DNA from: Nitrospira sp.
Lineage (GTDB): Bacteria; Nitrospirota; Nitrospiria; Nitrospirales; Nitrospiraceae
Direction of reading: 5' to 3'
DNA length: 64,000 nt
NCBI GenBank assembly: GCA_023248215.1
Contig: JAHFEW010000005.1
Location: forward strand, 1 to 64,000
The position numbers and the translations under genes are program-made. The notes beneath the pieces are model-generated. The model searched no databases, was not told the origin of the DNA, and saw nothing but the letters and a program-made list of their open reading frames with translations. How positions within the stretch are numbered: the first letter of the stretch is position 1; every line of letters begins with the position of its first letter. Below are positions 15,913 to 23,444 of the stretch, one piece after another.

Positions 15913-16464
15913 ATGATGACAGGTGATGAATTCCGTCGCGTTCGGGAACAATTGGGGCTGACGCAGGAGGAACTTGCGGAGGCTCTCCATACGACGCGTG
16001 TATCGATCGCCCGTTATGAGACGGGGATGCGTCGTATTAGCGGAGCGGTTCAGGTGGCGGTCACGCAACTGGCGCGCAGGACTCAGATTCCCATGGCGGG
16101 GGTGGTTGCCGCCGGTCTGCCGATCGAACCAGTGACTCAGTCGGAATGGGTCGAGGTGCCACCCAGCATGGTGCGGAGTGGAGAGACGTTTGCACTCCGT
16201 GTGAAAGGGGAGTCGATGATTGAGGACGGCATTCTCCCCGGCGATCTTGTCGTGGTGCGTAAACAACTAACTGCGCGAAACGGCCAGACGGTCGTGGCAT
16301 TGGTGAACCGGGAAGCGACGATCAAAACCTACTTCAAGCGAGCGCGCCATATCGAGTTACATCCCGCCAATGCCGCGATGAAGCCGTTTGTGGTGACCCC
16401 TGCGGACGAATTTACCATTGAGGGCGTACTCGTCGGCGTGATTCGTCATTGCAACAACACGTAA
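15913..16464 (+). CDS. XRE plus S24 peptidase repressor (LexA/CI-like)
   Basis: A 183-residue protein. Residues 1-50 form an XRE helix-turn-helix (REQLGLTQEELAEALHTTRV, SIARYETGMRRIS). Residues 60-180 form a LexA/UmuD-type S24 domain. The putative self-cleavage site is Ala67-Gly68 (VVAAG), the nucleophile is Ser101 (KGESMIEDGILPGDL) and the general base is Lys138 (REATIKTY). It should therefore be a dimeric repressor that cleaves itself under RecA or a similar signal. True LexA has a winged-helix N-terminus; this one has a phage CI-like one. The start is chosen because the palindrome ends directly before it and the HTH begins there. A small coiled-coil protein and a zinc-ribbon protein follow in the same direction. 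Confidence 0.8.
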   Translation: MMTGDEFRRVREQLGLTQEELAEALHTTRVSIARYETGMRRISGAVQVAVTQLARRTQIPMAGVVAAGLPIEPVTQSEWVEVPPSMVRSGETFALRVKGESMIEDGILPGDLVVVRKQLTARNGQTVVALVNREATIKTYFKRARHIELHPANAAMKPFVVTPADEFTIEGVLVGVIRHCNNT

Positions 16465-16479
16465 TCCAAGGAGGGCATG

Positions 16480-16728
16480 ATGATGACTCATCAGCAACAA
16501 TCAATGGCCGAGCGTGTGGATGAATTGGAACGAATGGTCGTCCGGCTCAACGGGCGGATCGGAGAACTGCAATGTGAACTCAAGCACGCCAAGAGTGTGC
16601 CGCTCAGCGGGTGGTCCAGTGGCTCGCGGCTGCGGACTCTTTTGAATGGAATCAAACCGGTCATTAACACACCTAGCCCCATTCGAGAGAACAGGAGGGT
16701 CCAACGCCATGATCTCTGTCTCTTCTGA
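16480..16728 (+). CDS. Small coiled-coil protein
   Basis: An 82-residue protein. Three ATGs (16477, 16480, 16483) follow AAGGAGGG; 16480 or 16483 give usable spacing. Residues 8-40 show heptad-like spacing (MAERVDELERMVVRLNGRIG), typical of a short dimeric coiled coil. The C-terminus is basic. I do not recognise the family. It begins 16 bp after the S24 repressor stop and its end overlaps the following zinc-ribbon gene by 20 bases, so the three genes form a unit. Confidence 0.55.
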   Translation: MMTHQQQSMAERVDELERMVVRLNGRIGELQCELKHAKSVPLSGWSSGSRLRTLLNGIKPVINTPSPIRENRRVQRHDLCLF

Positions 16729-16891
16729 CATCCATACAACGACGGCCGGCTGTTGCGCCGATTGCGGGAAGATTGTGGTGCGGCGGACGCCGCTCTTCGA
16801 CGAGCAGGCCAAGGTGACTCGCGAAGTCTGCATCCGCTGTTTGGTATTTGCCTACCAGCGCCGGCAGTTTGAATCGGGCTGTTGCGGGTGA
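16709..16891 (+). CDS. Small zinc-ribbon protein
   Basis: A 60-residue protein. The ATG at 16709 follows CAGGAGGG. It has a CxxCG knuckle (CCADCGK) and a second C-x-x-C (VCIRC) about 26 residues later, the layout of a treble-clef or zinc-ribbon fold. It ends with Cys-Cys-Gly. Two other small proteins in this window, at 56757 and 56972, share the C-x-x-C...C-x-x-C plan. Role unknown; it may bind DNA or a partner protein. Confidence 0.55.
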   Translation: MISVSSDIHTTTAGCCADCGKIVVRRTPLFDEQAKVTREVCIRCLVFAYQRRQFESGCCG

Positions 16892-17037
16892 GTGCACAGT
16901 CTTTGACCTTAGGGCTTCGAGTGCGAAGAGCCAGGGGCCAGACAGTACCGCCTGCCTGGCCGCCAGTCTGTACCGCTGAGCCTATTGGGCCGATCAGTTA
17001 CAATCTCTTCATGTTCAACTTGGAGCCTGAACCCGCC

Positions 17038-17508
17038 ATGAAACCCAGCGGCAGATACGTTGCCTCTTGTGTGGCAGCAGTGGGTCTGGGAACTGCCCTC
17101 GCGGCGGGGACTCTACTAGCCCAGCCGGACCAACCTGACACTTTCGATCAAGACGACATCCGGGTGTTCAAGGCAGCGGCCTGCACAAAAGACCACAGGC
17201 CCGTCGAAGCGCTGTACTATATCGCGGCCAGCCGGTCCGACATGGCCAGGGGAAAGGCGTCTCCATCATCGCAGTTGATGAAAGAGGAGGTCGATAACAA
17301 CTGGCGGCAAATAGCCTCCCGGTTGACCAGGGATGAAGTGATGGAGGAACGCTACGCCGATACCTATCACTCTGTCCTGAGCGGAATGATCCCGCTTTTG
17401 CAGCAAGCGGTTGAGCAGAAGAGCGGCGTCTCCATCTCTGTCTCTGAAGTCAACAGCAGACCCATGGACCAGGCGAAGGACAAGGACGTTCCGGCTTGCG
17501 GTCCGTAG
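17038..17508 (+). CDS. Predicted exported protein of unknown function
   Basis: A 156-residue protein from the ATG at 17038, which gives a good signal peptide (MKPSGRYVASCVAAVGLG, ending ...LLAQP). The frame also allows starts at 17011 and 16882, but these add residues unlike a signal. The mature part is helical and hydrophilic. It has Cys residues near its beginning (AAACTKD) and at its end (VPACGP) that could pair. I do not recognise a family. The neighbour downstream is an IS remnant on the other strand. Confidence 0.5.
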   Translation: MKPSGRYVASCVAAVGLGTALAAGTLLAQPDQPDTFDQDDIRVFKAAACTKDHRPVEALYYIAASRSDMARGKASPSSQLMKEEVDNNWRQIASRLTRDEVMEERYADTYHSVLSGMIPLLQQAVEQKSGVSISVSEVNSRPMDQAKDKDVPACGP

Positions 17509-17549
17509 TAAATAACCTTCCCCCAATTCCACGGACAGTCCGTTGGGCC

Positions 17550-17895
17550 ACAGTTGTTCTTGCGTTGAACTCAGGGGGAGAAGCGCAGTCGAGTGTGCGT
17601 GACGGCGCAGCCGATCGTAGAACAATTCGATGTGCTCGCAGATGTCTTGATTCGCCTCTAACTGTGTGAAGTACTGGCGATGAGAGATGACTCACGCTTG
17701 AGCGTCTCGAAGAACCCTTCGATATAAACGTTGTTCCCGCAAATGCCCTGGCCCGGCAGGCTGACTGCGATGCCGTAAGTTGCGAGGAGTCGCTGATCTC
17801 TCGTTGCAGCGTATTGGCTGCCCTGGTTCGATTGGGGCGAGAGGCCGGCGGCCAGATGACGGTGTCGGAGTGATGTCGTGAACGCCTGCCCCTTG
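17550..17895 (-). mobile_element. IS3-family transposase remnant (C-terminal integrase core, frameshifted)
   Basis: On the minus strand a frame reads SLRHRHLAAGL, then SNQGSQYAATRDQRLLATYGI and GNNVYIEGFFETLKRES. This is the D...E part of an IS3/IS150-type rve integrase core; S-N-Q-G replaces the usual H-S-D-Q-G, so the catalytic Asp is lost. The reading then jumps frame near 17675 to RQYFTQLEANQDICEHIELF and YDRLRRHAHS, the family C-terminus. No N-terminal half, orfA or terminal inverted repeats are visible. It is a dead fragment ending 20 bp from a tRNA gene. Confidence 0.7.
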
Positions 17896-17914
17896 ATTCT
17901 GAAGAGGATTTGTT

Positions 17915-17990
17915 TGGTGGCGGTGACCCGGATTGAACGGGTGACCCGCGGCTTATGAGTCCGCTGCTCTGCCAACTGAGCTACACCGCC
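17915..17990 (-). tRNA. tRNA-Met (anticodon CAT)
   Basis: A 76-nt cloverleaf is encoded on the minus strand. Acceptor GGCGGTG pairs with CACCGCC, followed by A and an encoded CCA. The D-arm is GCTC...GAGC, the anticodon loop CTCATAA, and the T-arm ACCCG-TTCAATC-CGGGT. The anticodon is CAT. It resembles elongator Met, though a tRNA-Ile2 with modified C34 cannot be excluded. The base pair next to the anticodon loop is A-G instead of A-T, an unusual mismatch. The gene sits between an IS remnant and a stretch of decayed sequence. Confidence 0.9.
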
Positions 17991-18570
17991 ACGGCAGTAC
18001 TGAGTGCTGATGAAATGAACAGCAATAATAGCCGAAGAGGAGTCGAAGTGTCTACCGATTGCCCATGGAAAACCTGCACATCCCCGCGAGGAGCTTCTCG
18101 CACATCCTCCGACGCATCTCATTCGCGTCTCCCGGCTCAAACACCCCTGCATCCGCGACCGCTGTGAGGCCTCTTGCCGGAGTTCAAGGCTATCCCCACA
18201 GGGGACCTTGGAGCGTTGCGGTCGTATCTCCCTCGTTTCCGGGTTCACCTCTGATCGTTTCTGCTGGAACTTCTGAATCACCTTCTCGATCCCTGAATCT
18301 CTGTTCGATGTCGGCCTGCTCGGCATTCGTCTGGGGGTGGACCAGTGCCAGTGGTCGTCTGTGTGACCTGAGAAGGTCTTGTTGCAATGACAATCCTGCC
18401 GGATAAGGTGGAACAAGCAGTCGGGACTCGATAGACTGGCGGAAGAAGTGGTCGAACCGAACGCAAAAATCGATAAGCTGGATTTCTCTCTCGAGCAGGG
18501 ATGATCCGGCAGAGAGGCGATCGGCGGATCGCGCCCCTCGAATGGGGTGGTCATCCAGGAGGAATGGACG
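17991..18570. other. Gene-poor degraded stretch beside the tRNA
   Basis: About 580 bp between the tRNA gene and the broken universal stress protein gene. Open frames occur on both strands but none has a ribosome-binding site, family motif or normal codon pattern. It is probably relic DNA of past insertions. Confidence 0.5.
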
Positions 18571-18579
18571 AGGAGCCTC

Positions 18580-19044
18580 ATGATGCCTAAAAATCGACTC
18601 CCTGCATGGTGTTCCGACGGACTTTCAGCAGCCGGCTCGGCGGGCATTCGCCTATGCCGTGAAGCTCACGATTGTACTCGGCGCTCGCCTGGAGATCGTT
18701 CACGTGATCAAGGCGGTGTCCGAGTCATCACAGGTATCCACAGACAGCCGCTATCTGCGACCCATTAAACCTCCGCGTTACTTGAACGGGGATGTCTGAT
18801 CAGAACGGCGAAGGAAGCCGGAATCCAGTTGCAGCGGAAAGGAATAGAAGCAGAGAGTCTCTCCATTCCGGGCGACCCTGTGGAAATTATCCTGAGCCAA
18901 GCCGCGCAGGGGGAGGCAGATGTAATTGCGGTCGGCACACAAGGCCGGCGCGGACTGTCCCGCTTGGGGCTCGGGAGTGTGGCGGAGGCGGTGTTGGGGC
19001 GAGCCGGCTGTCCTGTTCTGATCGTCAGAAACCGTCCCCGCTGA
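18580..19044 (+). pseudogene. Universal stress protein (UspA family), two frameshifts
   Basis: Starting from the ATG at 18580 (AGGAG five bases upstream), the family sequence is found in alternating frames. After a first shift near 18613-18617 the frame reads TDFQQPARRAFAYAVKL and GARLEIVHVI. After a second shift near 18789-18797 the original frame resumes with PGDPVEIILSQAAQGEADVI. It ends with the ATP-binding loop GTQGRRGLSRLGLGSVAEAV and a C-terminal strand CPVLIVRN. The total, 465 nt, equals a normal single-domain Usp. The two shifts cancel, so either the gene is inactivated or two sequencing errors occurred. It lies in the decayed zone next to the IS remnant. Confidence 0.75.
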
Positions 19045-19199
19045 GTCCGCCTGGTTGATCGTCCAACGAGGCAATCCGAGGTTCATGATGCTTACACCAA
19101 ACATTCCCTTGGCACCATGGGGAACCACCTATGATCACATTCCAGATCCACGGCTGAAAATCTGATGCGTCGAAAGAGATCGCCGAAGAAAGAGGCATT

Positions 19200-19502
19200 A
19201 TGGCCACATTGTTCATCGCGTTGCTGTTCGCACTCGTCATCGCATTATTCGCGCTTCAAAATATTGCGCCGGTGACCGTACGCTTTTTGTTGTGGGAGTA
19301 TGAAGCGTCGCTTGTATTCGTGGTTCTTGGAGCAGCAGGCCTCGGCGCGGCATTGGCGTTTGTCGCCTCACTCGGCCCGCGTGTGCGACAGACGAGGGAG
19401 ATGCGCCGCCTCGCCGCCACAGTTCACTCCCAGGCTGAAAGGATTCGCAAGCTGGACTCAAGTGCGCAAGAAGAACACGTGCCGTCTCCTCCAGGCTCCT
19501 AG
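19200..19502 (+). CDS. LapA-domain inner-membrane protein
   Basis: A 100-residue protein with two membrane helices (FIALLFALVIALFALQN and LVFVVLGAAGLGAALAFVA) and a short helical cytoplasmic tail. The pattern A-L-F-A-x-Q-N followed by V-x-V-x-F-L is typical of the LapA/DUF1049 family, small lipopolysaccharide-assembly-linked proteins. The tail, about 40 residues, has heptad-like character. It precedes an mscS-like gene by about 130 bp in the same direction. Confidence 0.75.
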   Translation: MATLFIALLFALVIALFALQNIAPVTVRFLLWEYEASLVFVVLGAAGLGAALAFVASLGPRVRQTREMRRLAATVHSQAERIRKLDSSAQEEHVPSPPGS

Positions 19503-19633
19503 GGCGAGAGAGTCCTTATTCCGTGCCTCTGTCGTGCCGCTTCGCGCTGCTAAAGCCCGGATTCCGGCCGATCTGAGAAATCGAGTACGCTCGCACAGAG
19601 CAACAAATCAACCAGAGAAGGGAGACCTGTGCT

Positions 19634-20560
19634 ATGACCGGAGTATCTTTCGAGACCGTCATCCCCTGGCTGCTCACCATGTCTGCGACAGTGGGGATAG
19701 TCAGTCTGCGTGTCGGGTTGGTGCTGGTGCTTGGGTATGTCGGTATCCGGTTTGTCCGTCTCGGGCTGCAACAATTGGAGCGGGTGATGGTTCTGGCGAG
19801 TGAGGACTCGGACCAGTTGTCCGGGACGGCTCAAAAACGGGCTGCAACCTTGACGGGGATCCTCAGGACCATCGCATTGACTGCGATCTGGGCAATCGTC
19901 ATCATCGAATCGCTGCAGCTGGTCGGTTTGGACATCGCGCCGATTCTGGCCGGTGCAGGCATTCTCGGCTTGGCCGTAGGCTTCGGTGCACAGAACCTGG
20001 TGCGGGACCTCATCAGCGGGTTCTTTATCATCCTCGAAGATCAGATCCGGCTGGGAGATGTCGCCGTGATCAACGGGACCGGCGGACTCGTGGAAACCAT
20101 CACGTTCAGGACCATCTCATTGCGCGATTTCTCCGGAGTGGTCCATATCTTTCCCAACGGCGCCATCAACACCCTTTCCAACATGTCGAAGGAGTGGTCG
20201 GCCTTCGTCCTGGACATGGGCGTGGCCTACAAAGAGGATACCGACCGGGTTGTTGAGGTCATGCGGGCGGTCGGTGAGGAGCTTCGTGCTGACGGAAGAT
20301 TCGGTCCGCTGATGATCGAGCCGATCGAAGTGGTGGGAGTGGAGAACTTTGCCGATTCCGCCGTGACGCTTCGCGCACGTATCAAGACGAAACCGCTCGA
20401 ACAGTGGAACATCGGGCGTGAATACCGGCGTCGTCTCAAGAAGGCCTTCGATGCGCAAGGAATCGAGATTCCATTCCCGCATCAGACCTTGTACATGGGG
20501 GAAGCGAGCCATCCGTTCAAGGTCGAGGTCGTCGCCGGGTCGGGTACGGCGAAGGTCTAG
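19634..20560 (+). CDS. Small-conductance mechanosensitive channel family protein
   Basis: A 308-residue MscS-family protein. It has three membrane helices, with the pore helix and following segment reading AGILGLAVGFGAQNLVRDLI, then SGFFIILEDQIRLGD leading into the beta domain, as in MscS. The C-terminal alpha-beta domain ends near residue 300. It should open under membrane tension and release solutes during osmotic downshock. GGGAGACC precedes the ATG. Length is close to E. coli MscS (286). Confidence 0.88.
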   Translation: MTGVSFETVIPWLLTMSATVGIVSLRVGLVLVLGYVGIRFVRLGLQQLERVMVLASEDSDQLSGTAQKRAATLTGILRTIALTAIWAIVIIESLQLVGLDIAPILAGAGILGLAVGFGAQNLVRDLISGFFIILEDQIRLGDVAVINGTGGLVETITFRTISLRDFSGVVHIFPNGAINTLSNMSKEWSAFVLDMGVAYKEDTDRVVEVMRAVGEELRADGRFGPLMIEPIEVVGVENFADSAVTLRARIKTKPLEQWNIGREYRRRLKKAFDAQGIEIPFPHQTLYMGEASHPFKVEVVAGSGTAKV

Positions 20561-20797
20561 CCGCGGAATGCCGGCAAGATAGGAATGTCGGGCGGACCCG
20601 AGGAACAGACTGCATGCTGAGGCCGAGCCCTTCACCGGACTTCTGACAGGGTGGGGGGCTAAGGGTTTCTTTGTCTTCCCCTCTTCACGCGCGAAGCCTC
20701 TGTTCTGTGTGATGTGAACCTACACATGACCGACTCGTTTGTTGTCGGATGGACGTGGTGACAGAACTCATCGTGTTCGGCCGTGAGGGTTCTACTT

Positions 20798-21145
20798 TCA
20801 TCCTCGAACGCCGTTCCAGCCTTTATCGGCATGGATCGTTTTGTCGGGGTTGATGCGCCTGGCTTTTTCCAGAAGCACAGCTCTGGATTCCGGATAGGCA
20901 GGGTCCGGGATGCAGCAGTCCTCCACGGGACAGACCGAGGCACATTGTGGCTCGTCGAAATGGCCCACACATTCGGTGCAGCGATCATGAGTAATCACGT
21001 AGGCGCTGTCGCCGACTCCTTGGCCCTTGCCCACATGATACTCACTGGCTTCAGCGCCGCTGCGCGTTTCAAAAATCGCTTCGTTGGGACATTCCGGTAG
21101 ACAGGCGCCGCATGAGATGCAGTCCTCTGTGATCAGTAATGCCAT
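20798..21145 (-). CDS. 2[4Fe-4S] ferredoxin (YfhL-like)
   Basis: A 115-residue protein with the first cluster motif CISCGACLPECP and a second spread motif CTECVGHFDEPQCASVCP, which carries the insertion seen in YfhL/FdxN-type ferredoxins. The next pair of cysteines (VEDCC) sits just after it. A 20-residue insertion lies between the two cluster halves. The C-terminal tail (about 35 residues) is longer than in many homologues. It is a low-potential electron carrier; the partner is unknown. The gene stands alone. Confidence 0.88.
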   Translation of the reverse strand: MALLITEDCISCGACLPECPNEAIFETRSGAEASEYHVGKGQGVGDSAYVITHDRCTECVGHFDEPQCASVCPVEDCCIPDPAYPESRAVLLEKARRINPDKTIHADKGWNGVRG

Positions 21146-21512
21146 GGTGAGCTCTCCTGATCGTGGAAGTCCGAGAAATAGTCTCGCACCGGCACCCGTC
21201 AGATTGTGAACGAGCTATTCGTGCTTCTTTCGTAGATTGCTACGATAATGACCGGGCTAAGTCTGGCGGAGTCCTTACCCTCGGGCGAATGCACAACCCT
21301 TCTCCATCGGTGGGTCGACCGACAGGTTTCTTTTCTGACAACAAGGTGGCTACGAGGAAAAGCACTTTTACTCTACGCCCCGGTCAGGGAGCGGTCAAGG
21401 GCAGGAAGAGTGAGGACAGGGGCGGGATTGAGCCCATCGGCAACGCGCCAGACCGCTCCGCACCGTCTCGACGTCCAACCCTCCAGGATTCTGTGAACCG
21501 CCCGCACATGGC
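21146..21512. other. Intergenic region at the end of the catabolic operon
   Basis: About 370 bp between the ferredoxin gene start and the 3' end of the leftward catabolic run. No gene or strong hairpin terminator is visible. It probably holds the ferredoxin promoter and the end of the long operon transcript. Confidence 0.4.
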
Positions 21513-23423
21513 TCATGCCGAGCGATCTTTGGAACGATACTCGTCCAACCGGCGGTGAATGATTCCTTCCGACAGGGTGGGATAATAACCTTTGAGGGCT
21601 TGAGCCCCGGTGGTCGCCGTGAGGTGATCCTGGTGATGCCGGAACTCTCTGAGCCGTTGCTCCGCCCGCTGCATCGCAGAGGCACAGAACGTCTCTGCCA
21701 GTTCCCACACCGTCGTACGTCCGTCGATCCTGGCCTGTCGCTCGGCGTAGAGAACCGTGGCCAGCATGGCGAGCAGGTCTTCACCGACGGCTTCGATCTT
21801 GTTCTGCAGGCGCTGTTCGTCTCGGAAGGAGGCCTGGAATCGCAGCATTGCGTACAAAATTTCTCGCGCCAGGCGCCGGCCGGTTCGTTCGGCATATCGG
21901 GCCAGCGGCCGGACTTGGAGGTGCGCGAGTTCTCGACGATCCGGCAACGGCCGTCTCCGCCACTGCCGAAAGTACCAGGGCAAGTAGAAGCACGCCAATT
22001 TCAACGCCTGTCTGGTTTGGTCGAGTATCGAGAGGTCATCAGCATAGAACCCTTTGGCACGCTCCAGGTGATGGCTCAATCCTTCGCGGACGACGAAGGG
22101 CCGTAAGATATCGGTTGCGCCTTCTCCGATCCGATACATCTCCGCATCTCGAACAAGCTGTTCGATGCCGAACGCCGCCTCGCCGCGCGCCTTCTTGGAT
22201 TCGGCGGTTTCGTAACCCATGCCGCCGAAGATGACCTGCGCGTCTCTGAGAAATCGAATCGTGTGTTCGGAGCAGAAGATCTTGGCGACGGCCGCTTCGA
22301 TGCGAATGTCGTACCGATGCTGATCGGCCAAACGCCAGACCAGCATGGACAGCGCCTCCATTGCGAACAGATGACCGGCCATGTCCCCGATCCGGATCTG
22401 TTGTGTCTGACGCTCCGCCAACGGCTTTTGAAATGTGATCCTGGTATTCGCCCGATCCAAGGTCGGTTGCCAGGCCTGTTTCGCCATTCCGAGACAAATG
22501 GCCGGAATGCTGATGCCTCGGCCCACGTTCAGGATCGTCAACGCATACTTCAGTCCCTTTCCAATGTCGCCGATCACATGCTCGACCGGAATCTGCACAT
22601 TCTTCAGGGTGATATGGGCGTTCTCGATTCCACGACAGCCTTCGAACTGGCAGCGCTGACGGACCAGCACACCCGGCGCAGCCATGTCTAAAATAAATGC
22701 GGAGTGGACTCGATCGTCCGCGCGTTGCCCGCTCGGAGCAGGAATCCATTCGGTCTTTCCGTCGCACTCCACCCGCAGTGCCGGGACGCGGGCGACGAGT
22801 GTGGCGTATCGGGCGATCGACCCATTCGTACACCAGAGTTTTTCGCCGTTCACCAGGAAATGGCTACCGGTGGAATCCAGCACCGCTTCGGTGCGGACAT
22901 TGGCCGCATCTGAACCGGTCATCGGTTCCGTGAGGGCAAATGCCGAGAGGGCTTCTTTCGCGACCAGAGGGAGATACTTCTTCTTCTGGTCCGTGTTTCC
23001 AAAGAGGAGGATCGGCATGGCGATGCCGATGGACTGCGGCACCGCCACCGTCAGCGCGAGAATGTTGCTCCAGCTCGCAATCACGGTCAGGACGCGACCG
23101 TAGTTCGTATAGGAGAAGCCGAGGCCGCCGTATTCTTTGGGAATCTTCATGCCGAAGGCCCCGAGCTTGAAGAGCCCCTGAATGACGCGCTCGGGAATTT
23201 TCGCCTGGCGTTCGATTTCTTCCGGGTCCACCTCGTGAATCAGAAAGGTCTCGACCTGTTTGCAGAAGGCCTCGCCGGCGGCTTTCTCTTCCGGCGGCTC
23301 GGGAGGAGTCAGTAGGAGATCGAAGTCCGGCCGGCCGTCATAGAGGCTCGCGAGGAAACTCTCACCGGTGAATCGCTCGCGAGCTTCTTCGATCCGTTCG
23401 AATCCCTTGAAGAGGGTGCTCAT
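21513..23423 (-). CDS. Acyl-CoA dehydrogenase, VLCAD-like extended form (copy 1)
   Basis: A 636-residue protein with the three acyl-CoA dehydrogenase domains (about residues 60-460). FAD-binding elements FALTEPMTGSDAANVRTEA and GEKLWCTNGSIA are present. The base region YRIGEGATDILR is followed by a long C-terminal helical extension (460-636), as in VLCAD/ACAD9-type enzymes. It should oxidise acyl-CoA to enoyl-CoA, passing electrons to ETF. It is paralogous to the enzyme at 52095-54020. It is the last gene of the leftward run, 21 bp after the acyl-CoA synthetase. The chain-length range cannot be read. Confidence 0.85.
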   Translation of the reverse strand: MSTLFKGFERIEEARERFTGESFLASLYDGRPDFDLLLTPPEPPEEKAAGEAFCKQVETFLIHEVDPEEIERQAKIPERVIQGLFKLGAFGMKIPKEYGGLGFSYTNYGRVLTVIASWSNILALTVAVPQSIGIAMPILLFGNTDQKKKYLPLVAKEALSAFALTEPMTGSDAANVRTEAVLDSTGSHFLVNGEKLWCTNGSIARYATLVARVPALRVECDGKTEWIPAPSGQRADDRVHSAFILDMAAPGVLVRQRCQFEGCRGIENAHITLKNVQIPVEHVIGDIGKGLKYALTILNVGRGISIPAICLGMAKQAWQPTLDRANTRITFQKPLAERQTQQIRIGDMAGHLFAMEALSMLVWRLADQHRYDIRIEAAVAKIFCSEHTIRFLRDAQVIFGGMGYETAESKKARGEAAFGIEQLVRDAEMYRIGEGATDILRPFVVREGLSHHLERAKGFYADDLSILDQTRQALKLACFYLPWYFRQWRRRPLPDRRELAHLQVRPLARYAERTGRRLAREILYAMLRFQASFRDEQRLQNKIEAVGEDLLAMLATVLYAERQARIDGRTTVWELAETFCASAMQRAEQRLREFRHHQDHLTATTGAQALKGYYPTLSEGIIHRRLDEYRSKDRSA

Positions 23424-23444
23424 GTGTCGCCTCCCCGGGTCTAT

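Noticed and set aside
17658..18647. A 329-codon minus-strand frame spanning the tRNA gene and the IS remnant
   Set aside because: It runs straight through a tRNA gene and only its last part resembles a transposase, so it is chance joining of relic DNA rather than a gene.
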